A program made the translations under genes and the position numbers. Below the pieces are notes generated by a model. It was not told the DNA's origin. It searched no databases and was given only the letters and a program-made list of their open reading frames with translations. Of a stretch of 64,000 bases of DNA, positions 26,401-43,922 are shown one piece after another. Location: assembly GCA_003640385.1 (NCBI GenBank), contig RCAB01000087.1, positions 62,001 through 126,000 of the forward strand. Direction: 5' to 3'. Origin of the DNA: Setaria digitata (Eukaryota; Nematoda; Chromadorea; Rhabditida; Setariidae). The first letter of the stretch is position 1; each line of letters begins with the position of its first letter.

Positions 26401-29339
26401 TTGCAAAAAGCTAATTAATGTGAAATAAGCAATGAATAGTAATTAACGGCTAATGATAAGGAAATGGGCACGGAATGGGAGGAGGAAGGAAATGTGATGT
26501 GATGTTCGTTTAGAGATAAGAAACAGTTTAACTCAGGCCACAGCAAATATCTTTCTTTTTCCGAAGTTCGTTTGTTTAACAAGCTTTCCATTCATCACCA
26601 ATGGCAGGGTCCATACAGAAATACGAGTTAAGTATTACTACAGTAATTAGTACTATTGGTCACTGTAGTTGACCTCCCTTAATTAGAACAATCTAGCAGT
26701 GTTCTTTGGTTTGAGAATTTGTAGAGAAGGAACTGCTAGCAGACACTTCACCTAAATAGCTTGCTTATTTCATTTCCCTTTTGGAAACCATTCTACAAGT
26801 AGTTTACAGAGCGAGCACGGGCAAAGAACTGCCGAAGTGAAATTACCGAGTGACATTTTTGAGCTGCGTACTCCCGGGACTGGACGAAAGGAGATTTGGT
26901 CTGAACTCCCGAAAGAGAAGTGAAGCACGGAGATAGAAGCCAACTGCACTGATCTCGATATCGATTAACACGTACACGGGAAAAGAAGGACAAAACTGTA
27001 AAACAGGAAAACCGATTAATGCTGAAGTGGGGCGTTGACTCGCTTCCCATCGATCGGTTGATCGATATTTTTGTATATGAGCGGAGATTGTGGCCAACTC
27101 GTTATCGGTCAGGACAGGATGAAGTAAAATGCGCCTCGCCAATTGAGCCGACGTCGACTGGAAAGAAGAATTCGGACTGACAGGATCATAATAAACTGAC
27201 GTCGAAAAAGGTTCTGTTCAAGACGAAATGAATGATTGCAATGAGTGTTAACAGTCCTTTTCTATGATACAAAGAACAAAGATCAGCTGATATATTTCAA
27301 AATAAGTGATTTATTTTTTGAACTATCGGTCCTCCCGAATTGGACTGATATTTTCATCCAACTTTTCTGTCTTTCTGAGCCAGATTGATTTTGACCACCA
27401 ATTACTTGAATCTTGTAATTAATATTGCGTTTCTTTCTCTCGGATCAGTTCATAAGTTTGAGAAACGAACATGTTTGAAAGATATATTTATCATCCACAT
27501 TATGACTTATCAGTGTCAACATTTCAAGACTGGATTGAGACATGTTAGACCAGACGAACAAGGAAACAAAGCTGCTTAGTTGTCCCCATCGCAACTTTCA
27601 TCACTATTTAACTTGTCGAATACGAAATTCTCTCAGTTTTAGAAGTGGCAGATTGAAGATTTCAGACCTGTGTCTTATGGCTATCATCTCTGCTGAATTC
27701 AACACTGATCTGTCTGTATTAATCTCATCAATAAAAAAATTCCTTCTTCCACTTCATTGTGATAACGGCGACCATTTCGGACAAGATGCTTGCTTACAGC
27801 CAATAAATAATGTAATTAAACTGACAATGAAGTATCTGATCGATGAGCTACTTGAATTGATTAAGTCAAAATATGGCTAAACCCTATTAGATTTAGTCAA
27901 CAATGAAGACACTCATGAAGTCTTTTGCCTAAATAGGTACTAAAATGATGGAAGAATAAATAAAACACGAATGCCTTAAGCATATTTTTATTTACGAGAA
28001 ATTGATATTTAGAGTACTGTCAAACAGAGTAATAAATAAACTGGAAGAAAAAAAATTTTTGGATGGATGAACTGATCCTAAACATTTTTTTTCAGTCAAA
28101 TGATTTTTAGGTATCTTCTCGAGATCTTCGGTAAAAAAAATAAAATCGCATTATTTAATTCGAAAATTTTCTGTAGCATGTCCTGAAAAGCAATTCAAGC
28201 TGTAAGAGTTCGCTGCATGAATTTCTCACTTTTTTTGCAATATAAAGAGAAAGTCATCCAGAAGGAATCAATAGAAACATGAAATGTATTAGTATTAGTA
28301 ACAAAGTCAATTTAAACTTGATGTTATGATGTGCCATCTTTATTGTCAAAAAGGCTGTTATCTAATCCGGCCGTTTTCCTTTCGACCTAAAACAAGGCTA
28401 GTGTTTCGAGTTTTTGTTATCCCGCTGAAATATTCTAATCGAAGATAACTCAATTACATTAGAAATAATGATGATCAATACATTCGCATATTTACAGTTA
28501 GGAATAGATCGCTTTTTTGGAACTGATTCCTTTTTCATCGTCTTTTCATTTTGAGAGTCTTCAAGTTTTTCATAGATTAGACAAAAGACTTGAACTTCGT
28601 AACTTTTCTAATTTTCTAATAGACCAATTTGAATCTTCAGTGGAAAGCTGTTGCAGTATCGTCTACCACTGAACATAATTCAGCTTGCCTCATGCTTCTT
28701 CCAGTAATCTGTACAAAGTCGTCCCTGTTTCCTCCAAATAACTAACCCTGCAAATCATTTTCTTATTACAGCAAATTTTCTCTTATCGCATTCCCTATGT
28801 TTCCTTCTCGCTCAATTAATATTTTTATTGTATATCCTAAAAAAGCATCAATCAAAGTATCTGATTTTTTTTGCACTATCACTCCATGAACTATCCAGGA
28901 CTTTAAGATTTTAATTTAAACTTTAAGCTTAAAGGAATGCGAGAAGCGCACCTAAAAAAACTATGCAATAAATATTCAAAAAACCGTTTGAGAAAGAAAA
29001 AACAAACAATTCCAGCAGATCGATGGAATCCAATCATTTATTGAAGCTTTTTTTTTATCAAAGTAGGAAGAACAGCCTTAACTGCACCGTAATGGACGCT
29101 GACAGATCAGAAGTATTTATTGTGATCAATACTTACATCAACTGGCAATCATTAACTAATTTTCCACAACTCTTTTACTTTCAAACATCGTCCTTTCCTT
29201 GCATCCTTGCATTTGCTTTATTCCGTGAGGGACTATCATTTCTATGTACACCTTTCCGAAGCAACCATCACTCGTGTATCCATGAAAAATTGAAAAAGTT
29301 GACAGCTGGTCATTGCGTTAGGTCTAAGAACTTCACTTG
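26401..29339. other. Mostly empty stretch downstream of the TWK channel
   Basis: A less AT-rich block lies at 26820-27200 and contains the minus-strand open segment 27170-26852, a possible exon of the unknown gene to the left. Plus-strand open frames at 27542-27880 and 29023-29388 lack splice partners or family resemblance; the latter overlaps the last TWK exon antisense. Otherwise AT-rich sequence. Confidence 0.4.
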
Positions 29340-32300
29340 CTACGAGTCTTCGTCACGTTTTCGTGAAAACAATAACGGATTCGATTGAAACGATGAACAT
29401 CGGAAACATGATGGTAGCGAGCTGCAAATTTTATATTATTTACGTTTAACACTGAGAATTTTTTTTTCCAACAATTAAAAATCAAAATATGAACAGCGCG
29501 GAAAGTCAAAAGTTGCAAAATGAAAATAGAAATTGTGAATTTTTTAATTTAAGTTGCCAGCAGAACAAATAAAATTTCATCGTTATTGAAAAGAAGGCAA
29601 TAAAGAAGTACCCAATTCGACGATAACTTCTGCTATGCAGATGTCTATTATTTGAGGAAGGATGCAACAAAGGTGTTGTGGAACTATCATCTGAAGGTGA
29701 AGAGATCGTACCGTGGTATGATTTCGCCCTTAGCCTTCTTGGTAGATGCCTCCTAGAGCGATTGTTTTGATGTTTAATACCAAATACTTTTAATGTGCTA
29801 ATTCGATGAATCAAAGGAAGGAAAGGTTTCTAACTTAAATTGCAACTAATACAAGCAAAGAGCAAAGTATTTCCAACAAACAGAAAGTTTTTTTTCTTCA
29901 GAGCTCACAGAGCGACAAACTTTTATCTAAAAAAAAGAACGGAAAAGATTGCTTAGAAGGATATTGCACTCTCACAGCAATACAAATTAAAGCAATGCTT
30001 ACCACTTGGACTTCCATTTTAAGGCCTTTATAGATGATATCTGCGGTACACGGTTAGAAACAATCGACGTAGTGCTATTGGAATCATCACTGATAGCAAG
30101 CAGGGCACACGCTTCCGTGAACTGAATATCGCCGAAAGCTTCAGATAACACACTTTCAGCATCAAAACCGTTCGAGAGTGAGTAATTTGACTGACAGGTA
30201 CTTACTGGTTGAGCCAACGATGAATCCTGTGAATCTACGAACAGATACAGTTATACTCTTCTAGGTTACGTACAGTTCCACCTTCTTTTGAAGTCTACAC
30301 AACAAATTCTTTTTCTTCGAAATTGAGGAATAATTACCAGGATGGAAATATATTTCCTTATCAGGAAAAGCGATATTTGGAGGATTTATGAAATCGGTTT
30401 GTGTAGTAACATGACATGTACGAGGCATCGTTTCACAAACCTGATCCATGATTCGCTCCAGTTTCGAGTTCCTTACAAATTTGCTAAACAGGACTGATCT
30501 AAAAAAAGAAATTATCATTTAAAAATAAGGCGGCATTATTTTTATGTGTTGAGAAGATATGCAAAATGGACAATGAACGGAAATATTTCAGCATTGTAAA
30601 GTTGTGCTTCTACAGATGCAGAAAGTCGAAATTGCTACCCGCATTAGAATCTCAGTTAAAATGCTTTAACTGACCCCCGTGAATTTTTTACACTTCTCCC
30701 ATTCACTTTAAACCTCTCATACTCTTTTCTGAAATCTCTTTGTTTCTCTTTTCCTTCCTTATTTGCTAGCAAAATTTAGGCTCATATTAGCACTCATTTT
30801 TCTAGATTTGATTTTGACAAGGTGAATTATGCAAAAAGAACTTGTATAATGTAGCATTACAAAAGCTTGGTCCTGAGTTGCAACTTTCTTGAAGTTAATA
30901 TCGAGATTGCACTAAATTCTTGCTGCCATCCCAAAAACCTATGGCTTCTTGCTTCCTAAACTTACATACTATGAGGCTGTAGCAGTGACGTTGGATTACT
31001 ATTAGGTGCTAGTAATGCATCATTAACTTACTGAAAGTCATCATTTGGAGTATAAAACTTTGCTTTCTCCAGTGCTTGTACAGTTCGGATAGCTGGAATG
31101 TGCTTCCACAGGTAATCAATCAAGTCGCCACCTCGGAGTGCTGCTCTCGAGGACTGCATTTCTTCGGGGTTAACTCTGCATGATGGTACTGGAAACACAG
31201 TTAATGTAAAGTTGGGAATTTTTCCCCGCTTTTGTTACACAATTTCCATCAAACAATACGATCCATATAATTAACTATTAATAATCAAAACAAGGAAAAT
31301 GAGACTGACATTGATGTTGTGGTTCTTGCTGCTGAAACGGGGCAGGAATCTCTGCTTCAGATTCCATATCAGAATCAATTTCAGCGAGTTGTGACTCGAT
31401 CATATTATTTGCAATGTGTTCGGCAATCCAGTCTTTAACTCGACTAGGCAAACTACGCATTGCTTTATACTGTTTGTCTAAAGGGACTGTTAGCAAGCCA
31501 CCTGAAGTGAAACAAGTCATATAAAGCACCTGGATATTCCATCTCATGTCATACTCTTCAATGGATTAAATAAGTAAAACAGCTGAAAAATTCTCACTAG
31601 CCATTCCGATTTCGAAGTGGGAAAGTTTTTCAAAATCGGTTTCATTCTTCGCAATAGCTGCGACCCGTTCAATTTCCTCAATGTATTCTTGTAGGAGTTG
31701 TCCAAGAATTCTTTCTAGGGCTACCTAGAAGTAATAAGTAAAACAGTAAGGCGGAAAGCAAATTTATTACCGTCTCGTTAGGAAAAGACGTGGACTGGAA
31801 AAAATGTAAAAAAGTTGTGTGCTTTCGGAAGAGGTTAAAACTAATTTTAAAGGGAAGTATTTTTTTGATTAATAAAAACAGCAATCAACTAAATTTTATC
31901 GCGATTTTTCATATCGTTTTAAAAATAAATTGTCTATAATGTGATTGACTAACTTGAATAAGATTAATGCACATGGATAGCAAGGCAAGCCCAATAAGGA
32001 TTAATAGAAAGTAACCGAGCATCATATCTTTATTGCCAGGTACAATATCACCCAAACCAACCGTACTGAAAATATACTTAACTTATTTCTAACTAAAGTA
32101 AGTTTCATAAGAACTGATAAGTAACTGAACTGATTAACTAAAATTAGTGAAGTTAAAAACTAAGTTTGTGATTTTCAAATATGAGAAGGAATTAGATTGG
32201 AAGAAATTAATACAATCGAAAAAAAAAATATGAGATACCTTATGGAGACAAAGAAAAAATAGACTGAGGTGAGGTATCCCCATTCAGGTTCATATAGGCA

Positions 32301-33943
32301 AAATAAAGCTGCTGAAAAACCAATCCAAAGGATAAGCATCGCAAGAGCGATCGGAATCGAAAAAGCATTTTCGTGATTGCTAAAATACAAAGCTAACAAC
32401 TTCCAATTCATTTTTCATCTTCTCAAATCCCGATCAAATATCTTGAAATTAAAAATTTTACAATTTTTTCTTGTTTTGCCGAGTGAGAGTCCCGCCTTCC
32501 GGATCCATACCAGCTTCTTTCACGGATAATGAATGAAGGCTCCCCGTTGTGGACGGCAAATAAGTGCGATCATAAAACGTCTGCAATGACAGATTCTTTA
32601 TTCTCATCAAACTGAATGGCAGAATGCATCGACGCTGTATTGAAAGCTCTTTAAAGAGGCTATAATTTTTGTTTTAAAATCAAAAAACTAGTATTTCAGA
32701 AGAAGAGTGTGAACAGACCTATTCACAAACTGTAACATCATTAACTAATTCAATTATGTGTTGTGTTTTTTCGTCGGTACCTTTGAATGCATTTTGTCAG
32801 CTTTATATGCTAACTTTTTCTTCTCTTCAGCTACTTATCATGTATAATAAATTAATATAATCATCACTGATTTCACAACAGTCACTGGAAATAAATTAAT
32901 TAATCATTATTTATTGCACTAATTTCTGGGTGCAAAAGCATCTTGAAGAACTGACTTTTACGGAGATACTCATCTTTTTTAAACTTTCCATAAATTTTCT
33001 TCCCGTACTTCGCGACCGCTTATAAAATTTACGGAAAGTTTTCGATAATAATCGACCGACATCTTTGAGAATAATCAAAAATATGGGGATGCCGAACATA
33101 ATATAAAATATGCTAGCTATTTGGCCAGCAAGAGTTTTCGCTACCGGTAATCCGTAGCCTGGAATGTGGGTAATAAAAGTGTGAAAACGCGAAAGAATAA
33201 GAGGAAATTAAGAGGCCTGAAAAGTCAAAAGCTAATAAGTTGATTATAAATCAGTAGCTGATCGGAAGCTGAAACGGTTGATTGTGCAACGTTTAACTGA
33301 TTCGCTTTTCTCCGCGATTCCATACTATAAATTGAGGCACAAATACTTTCATTTACTTATTTAATTTTCCACGAATATAAATCTCTGCAAAGACGAATAT
33401 ACATTTTACCGATAGTAGTATACAACTGTCCTGCGTAGAACATCGAACCGTACCATGACCACGGAGTGCTGGCGTTCCTTTCGTGGATGACATCTGTAAA
33501 ATTCATGTAATCAAGGAACCAATGTACTGCTTCCCTCGCGTACTTCATTTGTAAAGCTTTATCATTTTTAATCACATTATCATCGCATCGCAACTCTATC
33601 ATTCGTTTCGTTATCTGCAAGTGCAATTTAATTTAGTTCATACAACTGGTATCCTGATGGACATGATAGAAATTAGAGATCTTCGAGGCATTCGCAAATG
33701 AAATAGTTTGTCTGCACTGATGCTGGTAAGAAATGATAAATGAGCGATAGGTCATACCTGATCAAAGGCATAGTGATAGTTCTTTCGGAATAGTTCTCTC
33801 TCACGTAAGTCACGTTCCAATTCAAGATTGCGAAAAATAGCTGCGCCAATGAGCGTGTATGAGATCAGTATAACAAATGGCAGCAAGTTGTTCAGGTGAA
33901 ACTTTTGGTAAGCTCGTTGTAACCAATGAAATATTTCATACAT
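29340..33943 (-). CDS. Two-pore-domain (TWK) potassium channel
   Basis: Thirteen exons: 33943-33758, 33614-33410, 33158-32962, 32580-32462, 32379-32239, 32065-31954, 31724-31598, 31501-31310, 31188-31032, 30498-30282 (or 30270), 30226-30003, 29752-29612 and 29421-29340; about 699 residues. The start at 33943 (MYEIFHWLQRAYQKFHLNNL) is the first ATG after a stop in that frame. M1 is NLLPFVILISYTLIGAAIF. The extracellular cap loop carries the sequons NFT and NAS. P1 is MFYAGQLYTTIGYG, with the filter split by an intron; P2 is STVGLGD. M3 is SIPIALAMLILWIGFSAALF, and M4 is GYFLLILIGLALLSMCI. This sets background K+ conductance and resting potential. The tail after M4 is long (about 350 residues), with coiled-coil-like ERILGQLLQEYIEEIER, an acidic EIDSDMESEAEIP and a Ser-rich end (SSPSDDSSTTPLL). 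It fits C. elegans twk genes, but the exact member is not identified. Confidence 0.9.
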
Positions 33944-36900
33944 TTCGTGTTATCCATTGGAAGGCTCACTTAGATCTGCAATTCGTGTTATTCAAACCGG
34001 CAGTTCAATCACTTTATAGTTTTACATTCTTAAGTAGAACTTGCTATTATTCAAGTATTGCGAGATCACAGCAGCTTCTTCTTATCAGCCTTATCAGGTT
34101 AAGAAACTTTAAATCCTCAGCTGTTTCATGTCTTTTGGATTATTCAAAATTGTTGAAATCAGTTAGTTGTTGATTATTACCAGCTAAATCGAAAATCTTG
34201 GAGAATAAAGTAAGAACATTAGTTAAGAAGTAAAATAGTGGCAGAATCTGAAAATGATTCTTAGTCTTCCGAGCTTCTGCATAAAAAAAATTACACTGTA
34301 GTTAATTATAGAAGAATGAACTAATGTGAAATTGAATGGAACAATAATATCACTGATTAAATTTGAACATAGTTTAACCTGAATTAGTACTGGTTTTGCA
34401 TAAACTGATAATTTTATAATTCATGGATTTTGTAAAATAAATATGAAATATAAAGGTTGTAAAATCAATAAATGAAAATTATATTGAAGACAAATCAGTT
34501 TAAGATAAATAACAGACAAAATTTAGATGAAGAATTCGACAAAAATAAAACTTTACTAGTAGTTCACGTAATTTATGACTGCGAAGAAATCAAGGTGAAT
34601 TAGGAAAAAAGTGAAGGATCTGGAGACGAAGTATACTTCGAAGTTACAAGTAGACTGACTATCCTATTCTTAGTTCTTTAAAAAAAAGTAAGTTTAAACA
34701 GTGGTTTTCAAATCATTTATATTTTTTTGCATTGTGTCAGAAGAAGCTTTGCTTACAGAGAGAGTAATTTATCATTCGATGCATTTTCGACGAATAAGCA
34801 GTGGCTAAAAAGAATCTTTAATTTGAACAGAAAGAGGAAAGCGAATTTTCGTTAAATGGCAGTTAAATGAATTTCTTTTCGGTGATAAACAGTTAGAAGA
34901 TAAATGAGATATAAAAGATATTAAGATTGACAATAATTAATAAGCAACCAATAAATCAAAATGAATGTTTTCAGAGTTGCATATATTGTAATGATATATG
35001 AATCTCCACTTCAGAAATATCGAAGCAAAAAGCAACATAGATACGATAACCTTAATTAATAATAATAATATATTCATCCATCATTAATTGGTAGTTGTGC
35101 GTATCTTACGGTTGGTAAATCAAAATGCTTCCTCAGTTTTCCTCGGTATTAATAATTTTATATCCTTTGTTGTTATTGAAATTTTTAATAAAAAAAGATT
35201 TATCATCAAGCAATCGATTTCAGTCTTCGTCATATAATCACATCAGCAAAGTAATGTCGTGTTTGTAACTTGAGAAAAGTTAACCACTATGAATTTGAAA
35301 GAGAAAAAATAAGAGAAGTTCGTGGCAAGAAGCTGAACCCACAGGTGTGCTTAATTAATTACTGCTAGCTTCGTATGCTACCAGCTTCTCAGCACCGTAA
35401 TTCATTTACCGGCGCTCTCCATCACTATTAAATGTTAAGAGGGCAAAATCATGAAGTTCATTATGCGTTCTGCAACAAATATTTGCAGTGTTTCGGATAT
35501 CCTGATCCAGCTTTTTCACTAGCAAATCATTGAATCTATAGTAAGAAAAATTTTCAAAAACAAAAAAGTATTAAAAAGCTTCTTTTCGGTCTCTCAATTG
35601 CAATTACATTGTGATAATTGAATGGCAGATGTGTCCATTTATATTACTCTGAAATGGTTAAAAAAGCATTATTCAAAATAAAATTTCTTTTTTCAATCCT
35701 TCTAATGTAGTGTTGTTTTACTAAAGAGATAATTTTCCTACAGCACTATATAAACAAGCACATTTCAACCGAAATTGCGAAATTAATTTTTAGAGCTATT
35801 GCGGCTGTTGTTTCTGGACATTCTAATAATAAATTTTGACATAGTACTTGCGAATGAACAGACCTTGATATCGTTTACTTCATCCTTAGAAACCAGAAAC
35901 GGAAGCATTGCTGAAGCATGTTATATATCGTATTTTATATTTTGCATAATATCTCTCGGGCAGCTTTTCCACAAGTTCATTAATTTTTATACTTCTTTCC
36001 CTTATATCAGTCAAAGTGACATTATAAAAGCATATTTGTTTTTTGTCGTTCCTCTTCATTTTCATTCATTAAATCTTATCTCTAATAATCAACTTATGAA
36101 GGTAAATAAAACGATTAAAGTTAAGACCGAAATCTAATTTTATAAGCTATTAAAGCAACAACTTTGTGACTTTATTTTCAAATTCCAATGTTGTTTTGAA
36201 ATTAACAGCTGTGGAGTTTTGAACAAGCAATAGATTTTGTGACTTTGATTTTTTCTTACCATTTAATCTAATCTGACAAGTTATACTTAAATATTGTATA
36301 GTTTAGTTCAATATATATTTTTTCCTGCTGGATGATCACACTAAGTTTCGGAGTACCGAAGGAATTAGCAGTTGAATAAGATACTGACTGCACCGAAATA
36401 TTTCGACATTGGTGTGAATCGGAAGACCAATGTTTTTTACAATATGTAATCAAGCAGGAACTGAAAACCGTTTCCATTCCGCATCCATCAGATTCACATT
36501 TAGAATATTCCAGCAGGACAAAAAGTTTAGGTAAACAATCTTACAGAGCAAAATCACGAAAAACTAATTCTACTACAGTAATAGGTGTAATATTCAGCAT
36601 CATTGAAATTCAGAGTACAGTAATGCTTCAGTGGATATCATAAGTAACACTCATTTTGCGGTTTGTTCATACGATATAGAAACAATCTTCTCTTGACCTT
36701 GATTTGATAAACTTCTCACTATTCAGAAATTATTTTCCTCTGTAAGTTCGAGATCGTCATTAATGAATGTTGGTGAAGGGAAAATCAGGCGAGTGAGTCA
36801 ACATGCAGTGAAGGTACTCTGAAAATGATGAATTGAAAATATTACTTTTCTTTTCTGAATCAATTTCGAAATGGGATATTTTTCTTATTTGCTGGTTCTG

Positions 36901-39900
36901 TTGAAAATATAGCGCGGTTTAATAATACAGTATAAGCAACGTGAAATATCGGCGACCAGAAGGAAATATGCTCCGTAATATTTGGAAATACCATTTTTGA
37001 AAATCTCAGTCTTTCTATGTGTAACAAAAATGTTGGTGTCTGGTATGTAAGAACATGTTAAAAATTCTGATAATATGGCAACAGCCATTCGCTCAGGAGA
37101 TACAATTTTTCATAAATGATTTATATAGATGAAAATTTCTAGAACTCATGAATGAGATAGGAACCAGGGTATGTAGTGGCTAGCATAATTTGAATTTGGT
37201 GGGAATGAAAAGAGGCAATAGAATGGAACAGAAAGCGAAGAAAAATTAATTCTGCCAGAGACATCTCTAAGAGTTCCGTTTCCTTGATGATAAGCTTCAC
37301 TAAGTGATTACGCTAGCTGCTACAGTCAATAAAAAAGAATTAAAATAGCTTTCGGATGTTTTAGCAAACTGACTTTATAATCATAGTGAACGATGGCGAT
37401 GATGATAAAATCTGTCCTGAACAACGAAATCAACATCAAATTGCGTGCCATCGAATCATCGTTTTAACAACATTATTGATGATTATTGCACGAAGTGATA
37501 AGATCAAAAGTAAGGAGAAACATAAGCAATTTTCCGCTTGATTTATAACCAATAACTTCATGTGTAATTGAGCAACCGATTCATAACTGAAACAATATGA
37601 GGAGAAAGTATATGATACATTATCCATCAAGTAAGCCGACTAATGTGAATTGTTAAGATGAAAATAAAAGTGGAAAAAAATTATTTCTTGTTATTTAAAA
37701 TATTTTAATTTTCAATAAAAGAGTTGAACAATAAGTTAAAGCTTTAAACTATTTTAGGACGAAATTGGTCTGTCTGGAGAAAAAAATTTGAAGCCCAAGG
37801 AATTTTCTCAAACAAGTAGACTTCAACTATTAATGATTAAGTCATTTATTTACTCATCGACTGAACATCTTTACTCTCACGCAGCAATCCGGTATAGTAA
37901 TTCGCCACTGATATTATCCGACAAATAATACATAGGAAATGGACTTTTCCTTTTTCGGTTCATGAAGTCTTATCAGTTTAACAAGATTATTATTGCAGAC
38001 ATCATTTACAAAAATCCTAATTTCTAACTAATTACGTGGAGAAAATTTTAATTATATTTACAACCCTGTAAAAAGAACTTCAATTTTTCTTCCTGTTTTT
38101 GTGTAATTTCGAATAATTACCGTTAAAATGTTGTCTTACTTACAGATTAGTGCTGATGGAATGGCCAGAATGTGATGTTTCACCACTGGATAAGAGTTTT
38201 AATTGCTGGTATCAGTTGTAGCTTAGAACTCTCTGGACCCAGAAATTGTAATGAAGAACAATTTGTAGCAATCAGAAAGACATCACGCAGTTTGCACAGA
38301 GAAAACATTGTTTAAACTTCGTTTTTTGAACTTGAACTAAATGGAAGAAAGCTCCATTCAGCGGACAAGAAGGAGAAAAAAGCTGACTGAATTGAGCAAA
38401 GGAGTAAAAACAAGCGTTTATAGCAATGAAGCTAAAGGACGCTGGGATAAATGTCCCATCTACGGATACAAACCTCTACTACACTTCACTAGCATCTCAT
38501 TAGCACTACGACCACAACGGCTTCTCTCATTCTTACAAAATGTCGCCATATTTGCTGCCAATGGATGGAGCAAAACTTGCCAACTCGAATTTCATTTCAC
38601 TTTACGCAAGGGAGCCGAGACAATGTTAGTTTCAGTGTATTCAGGTTGCTGTCTAGTCAAATTCTCGAGACTCTTAAAGATGTACCCATTCAATCTTCAA
38701 TGATTTTTAAACTTTGATTTGGAATAGAACCAGAACCGATCAACCCCTTTCTTTACACTTTTGAACATTCTGTGATTCCACAAAAGTACGCTAATTAGTG
38801 TACCTTTAAACGGTCAGAAAATTTGCAGTATTTAAGTATTAACTGATTCGTTGCATTAATTTGATCTTATCATGATAAGAAATGATAGAGCAGTCAGTAC
38901 TTTTATAAGGTTTAGAACTTTTTTATAACTGTACCAGTTGATATAGTATGTTGAGAAAAGTTTGTTGAGGTAAGTAAAAAGGAAGAACAACAGAGGCTGA
39001 AAGTATTGTGGGAAAGGAAAAGGAACAGTAGGATGGTATAACATTAAAATTTTGTATTTTTTGGATATTATAAAATCCTCAGATGAAGATTCTGTGGATA
39101 CTGGATTGGAAATTGAATTAGGAAACTTGTAGGTTATTAATATCTTTTCAGTTTTCATTTAACGGAAATTTTAATACTCTTGAACTTACTTGCAAACTAA
39201 TTTTATAATTTTCACTTTATTGAGGACACAACTGAGAGGGTCTAGAAGATGAAATTTGGTTAACTATGAAATAAGAGTTGGTGATAAGCGCAGAAGTTAA
39301 AAAATAAGAAATATCACTCCTAGAAAATCTCAACTGTAGGCTTACCAGCGGTAAAAAGAGGGCTGTGCAGAAGTATTATGAAGCAGCTTACCACGTGAGG
39401 TGTTAAGAAGAGTGATAGTCACCAGACAGAATCATTCCTTCGACAAATTGCACGGCACAGTTTGAGCAGCTGAATTGAATCTGAGAAGTGCGCAAGGTTG
39501 AGGACTCGAATTACCTTATTCTCTATCAAGCTCGACTACCTTTCTCGTGTTTCAGTGCCTCTCTTTGAATATGCATTAAGAAATGCTTAAATGATACATG
39601 CTAATAAATCACTGTCTGAGTCCTATGGTACTGCAAGTAATGACATATTGCAATCACTTTTGTTTTTTCTATTATCCTGTACTGATTACTGATAACAGAC
39701 TAACTTCCGGCATTAATCCACAAGTAGAACTCAGAACTGCAACTGTAGCACTGTCATTTGTACACAGACACCACAAGCTCAAGTTCTACTCAGGAATGCT
39801 GTGGATGTGAACTGACTGCTTCAGCATTTCCTTCCACCACTCAATTGGAAATTCAGACACTTTCATGGGAAGGAGGAAGCAGCTACTTACTAGATGGCAT

Positions 39901-40788
39901 CAGATTTTGCTTGCATTTCATTTTTTCCCGAGTTAAGATTTCTATACTTTGTTTGCATTTCACACTGTTTTATAAATTTCTTGGGAAAAAAACAAGAAGT
40001 ACAAAGTATTTTGTTAATATGACTAGATAATAAATTATTTTTTAAGTAAAACGGGAGAAATCGCACAGCATATCAGTAAACATCGCAAGCAAACTGGAGT
40101 ACGAAAAGACCTGTAAGGGTCACGTGAAATTCTGCTCTAGCAAATGATTCTTCTTTCTGGCAACGACTGAATTACTTTAAATGGCTTTAATATCGAAATA
40201 ATTTTAGAACACTACTGACTAATCACCTCAATTCCACTAGAAAATTCACTTACATTAACGGGCAAAGGCAGCCAAGAACAGCTGGAACTCTCGCAAATCT
40301 GTGAGATCTGTTCCAGTAACAACTAAAAGCTTAAAATCAACAGCTATTCTTTCCCACCGATTTTCCTGTTTTCCCGATCTCAGCAAAAATAATTTTACGT
40401 GTTACTTAAAACTAAATGTTACTTAACAATGATTGATCAACATCTAGACCCAACAATGTTATAAGTTCTTGGGGATTTGAGCACTCGGAACTTTATATTC
40501 AGAAAAGTGACTTCACAAAAAAGTTGCAGAACTACCAATAAGGCAATTATTAGGATGCAAAACTCGTGCTTCCAAACACGTTTTAAAATTTATATAATTT
40601 CACTTAAATTTATAGTCCCATATTTATTTAAAAACACTGCTATTAATATAAAATTAACATATTGGAAGCAATAAATAACTTCATCATGAATATTTTTCAA
40701 GTCAGCTAATGGAATTTTTTGCTAAAAATGAAACCCTTCCTAATTCTGTTGAATTTAGTTCAAATTAAAATTCCGAGTGCGCCTTATC
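33944..40788. other. Long gene-poor region upstream of the TWK channel
   Basis: Nearly 7 kb without a confident gene. It presumably includes the channel's promoter. A short tandem AAT run is at 35061-35070. Open frames at 35799-36137 and 38341-38703 (plus) and 39158-38856 (minus; MKTEKILITYKFPNSISNP then VSTESSSEDF) lack splice partners or family match. The one passage with a motif is 36540-36342 (listed separately). A plus-strand frame at 39721-39830 is cysteine-containing but short and unpartnered. Confidence 0.4.
36342..36540 (-). CDS. Possible exon with an AN1-like cysteine/histidine motif
   Basis: The frame is open from a TAA at 36543 down to a GTGTGA donor at 36341. It reads KLFVLLEYSKCESDGCG, METVFSSCLITYCKKHWSS, then DSHQCRNISVQ. 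The spacing C-x4-C-x8-C-x4-C-x2-H-x5-H-x-C follows the second AN1 zinc finger of ZFAND2/aip-1-type proteins, except that one cysteine of the middle C-x2-C pair is missing. No partner exon or start codon was found, so this may be a decayed exon, a divergent finger, or chance. Confidence 0.25.

Positions 40789-43922
<3,134 letters not shown>

Noticed and set aside
29023..29388. 121-codon plus-strand frame
   Set aside because: Partly antisense to the last TWK exon, Phe/Ser-rich, without splice partners.
35799..36137. 112-codon plus-strand hydrophobic frame
   Set aside because: It begins at a non-ATG codon and has the composition expected of AT-rich sequence; no receptor or transporter motif.
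38341..38703. 120-codon plus-strand frame starting MEESSIQRTRRRKKL
   Set aside because: No family resemblance, no acceptor or donor linking it to other exons, and the region is otherwise empty.
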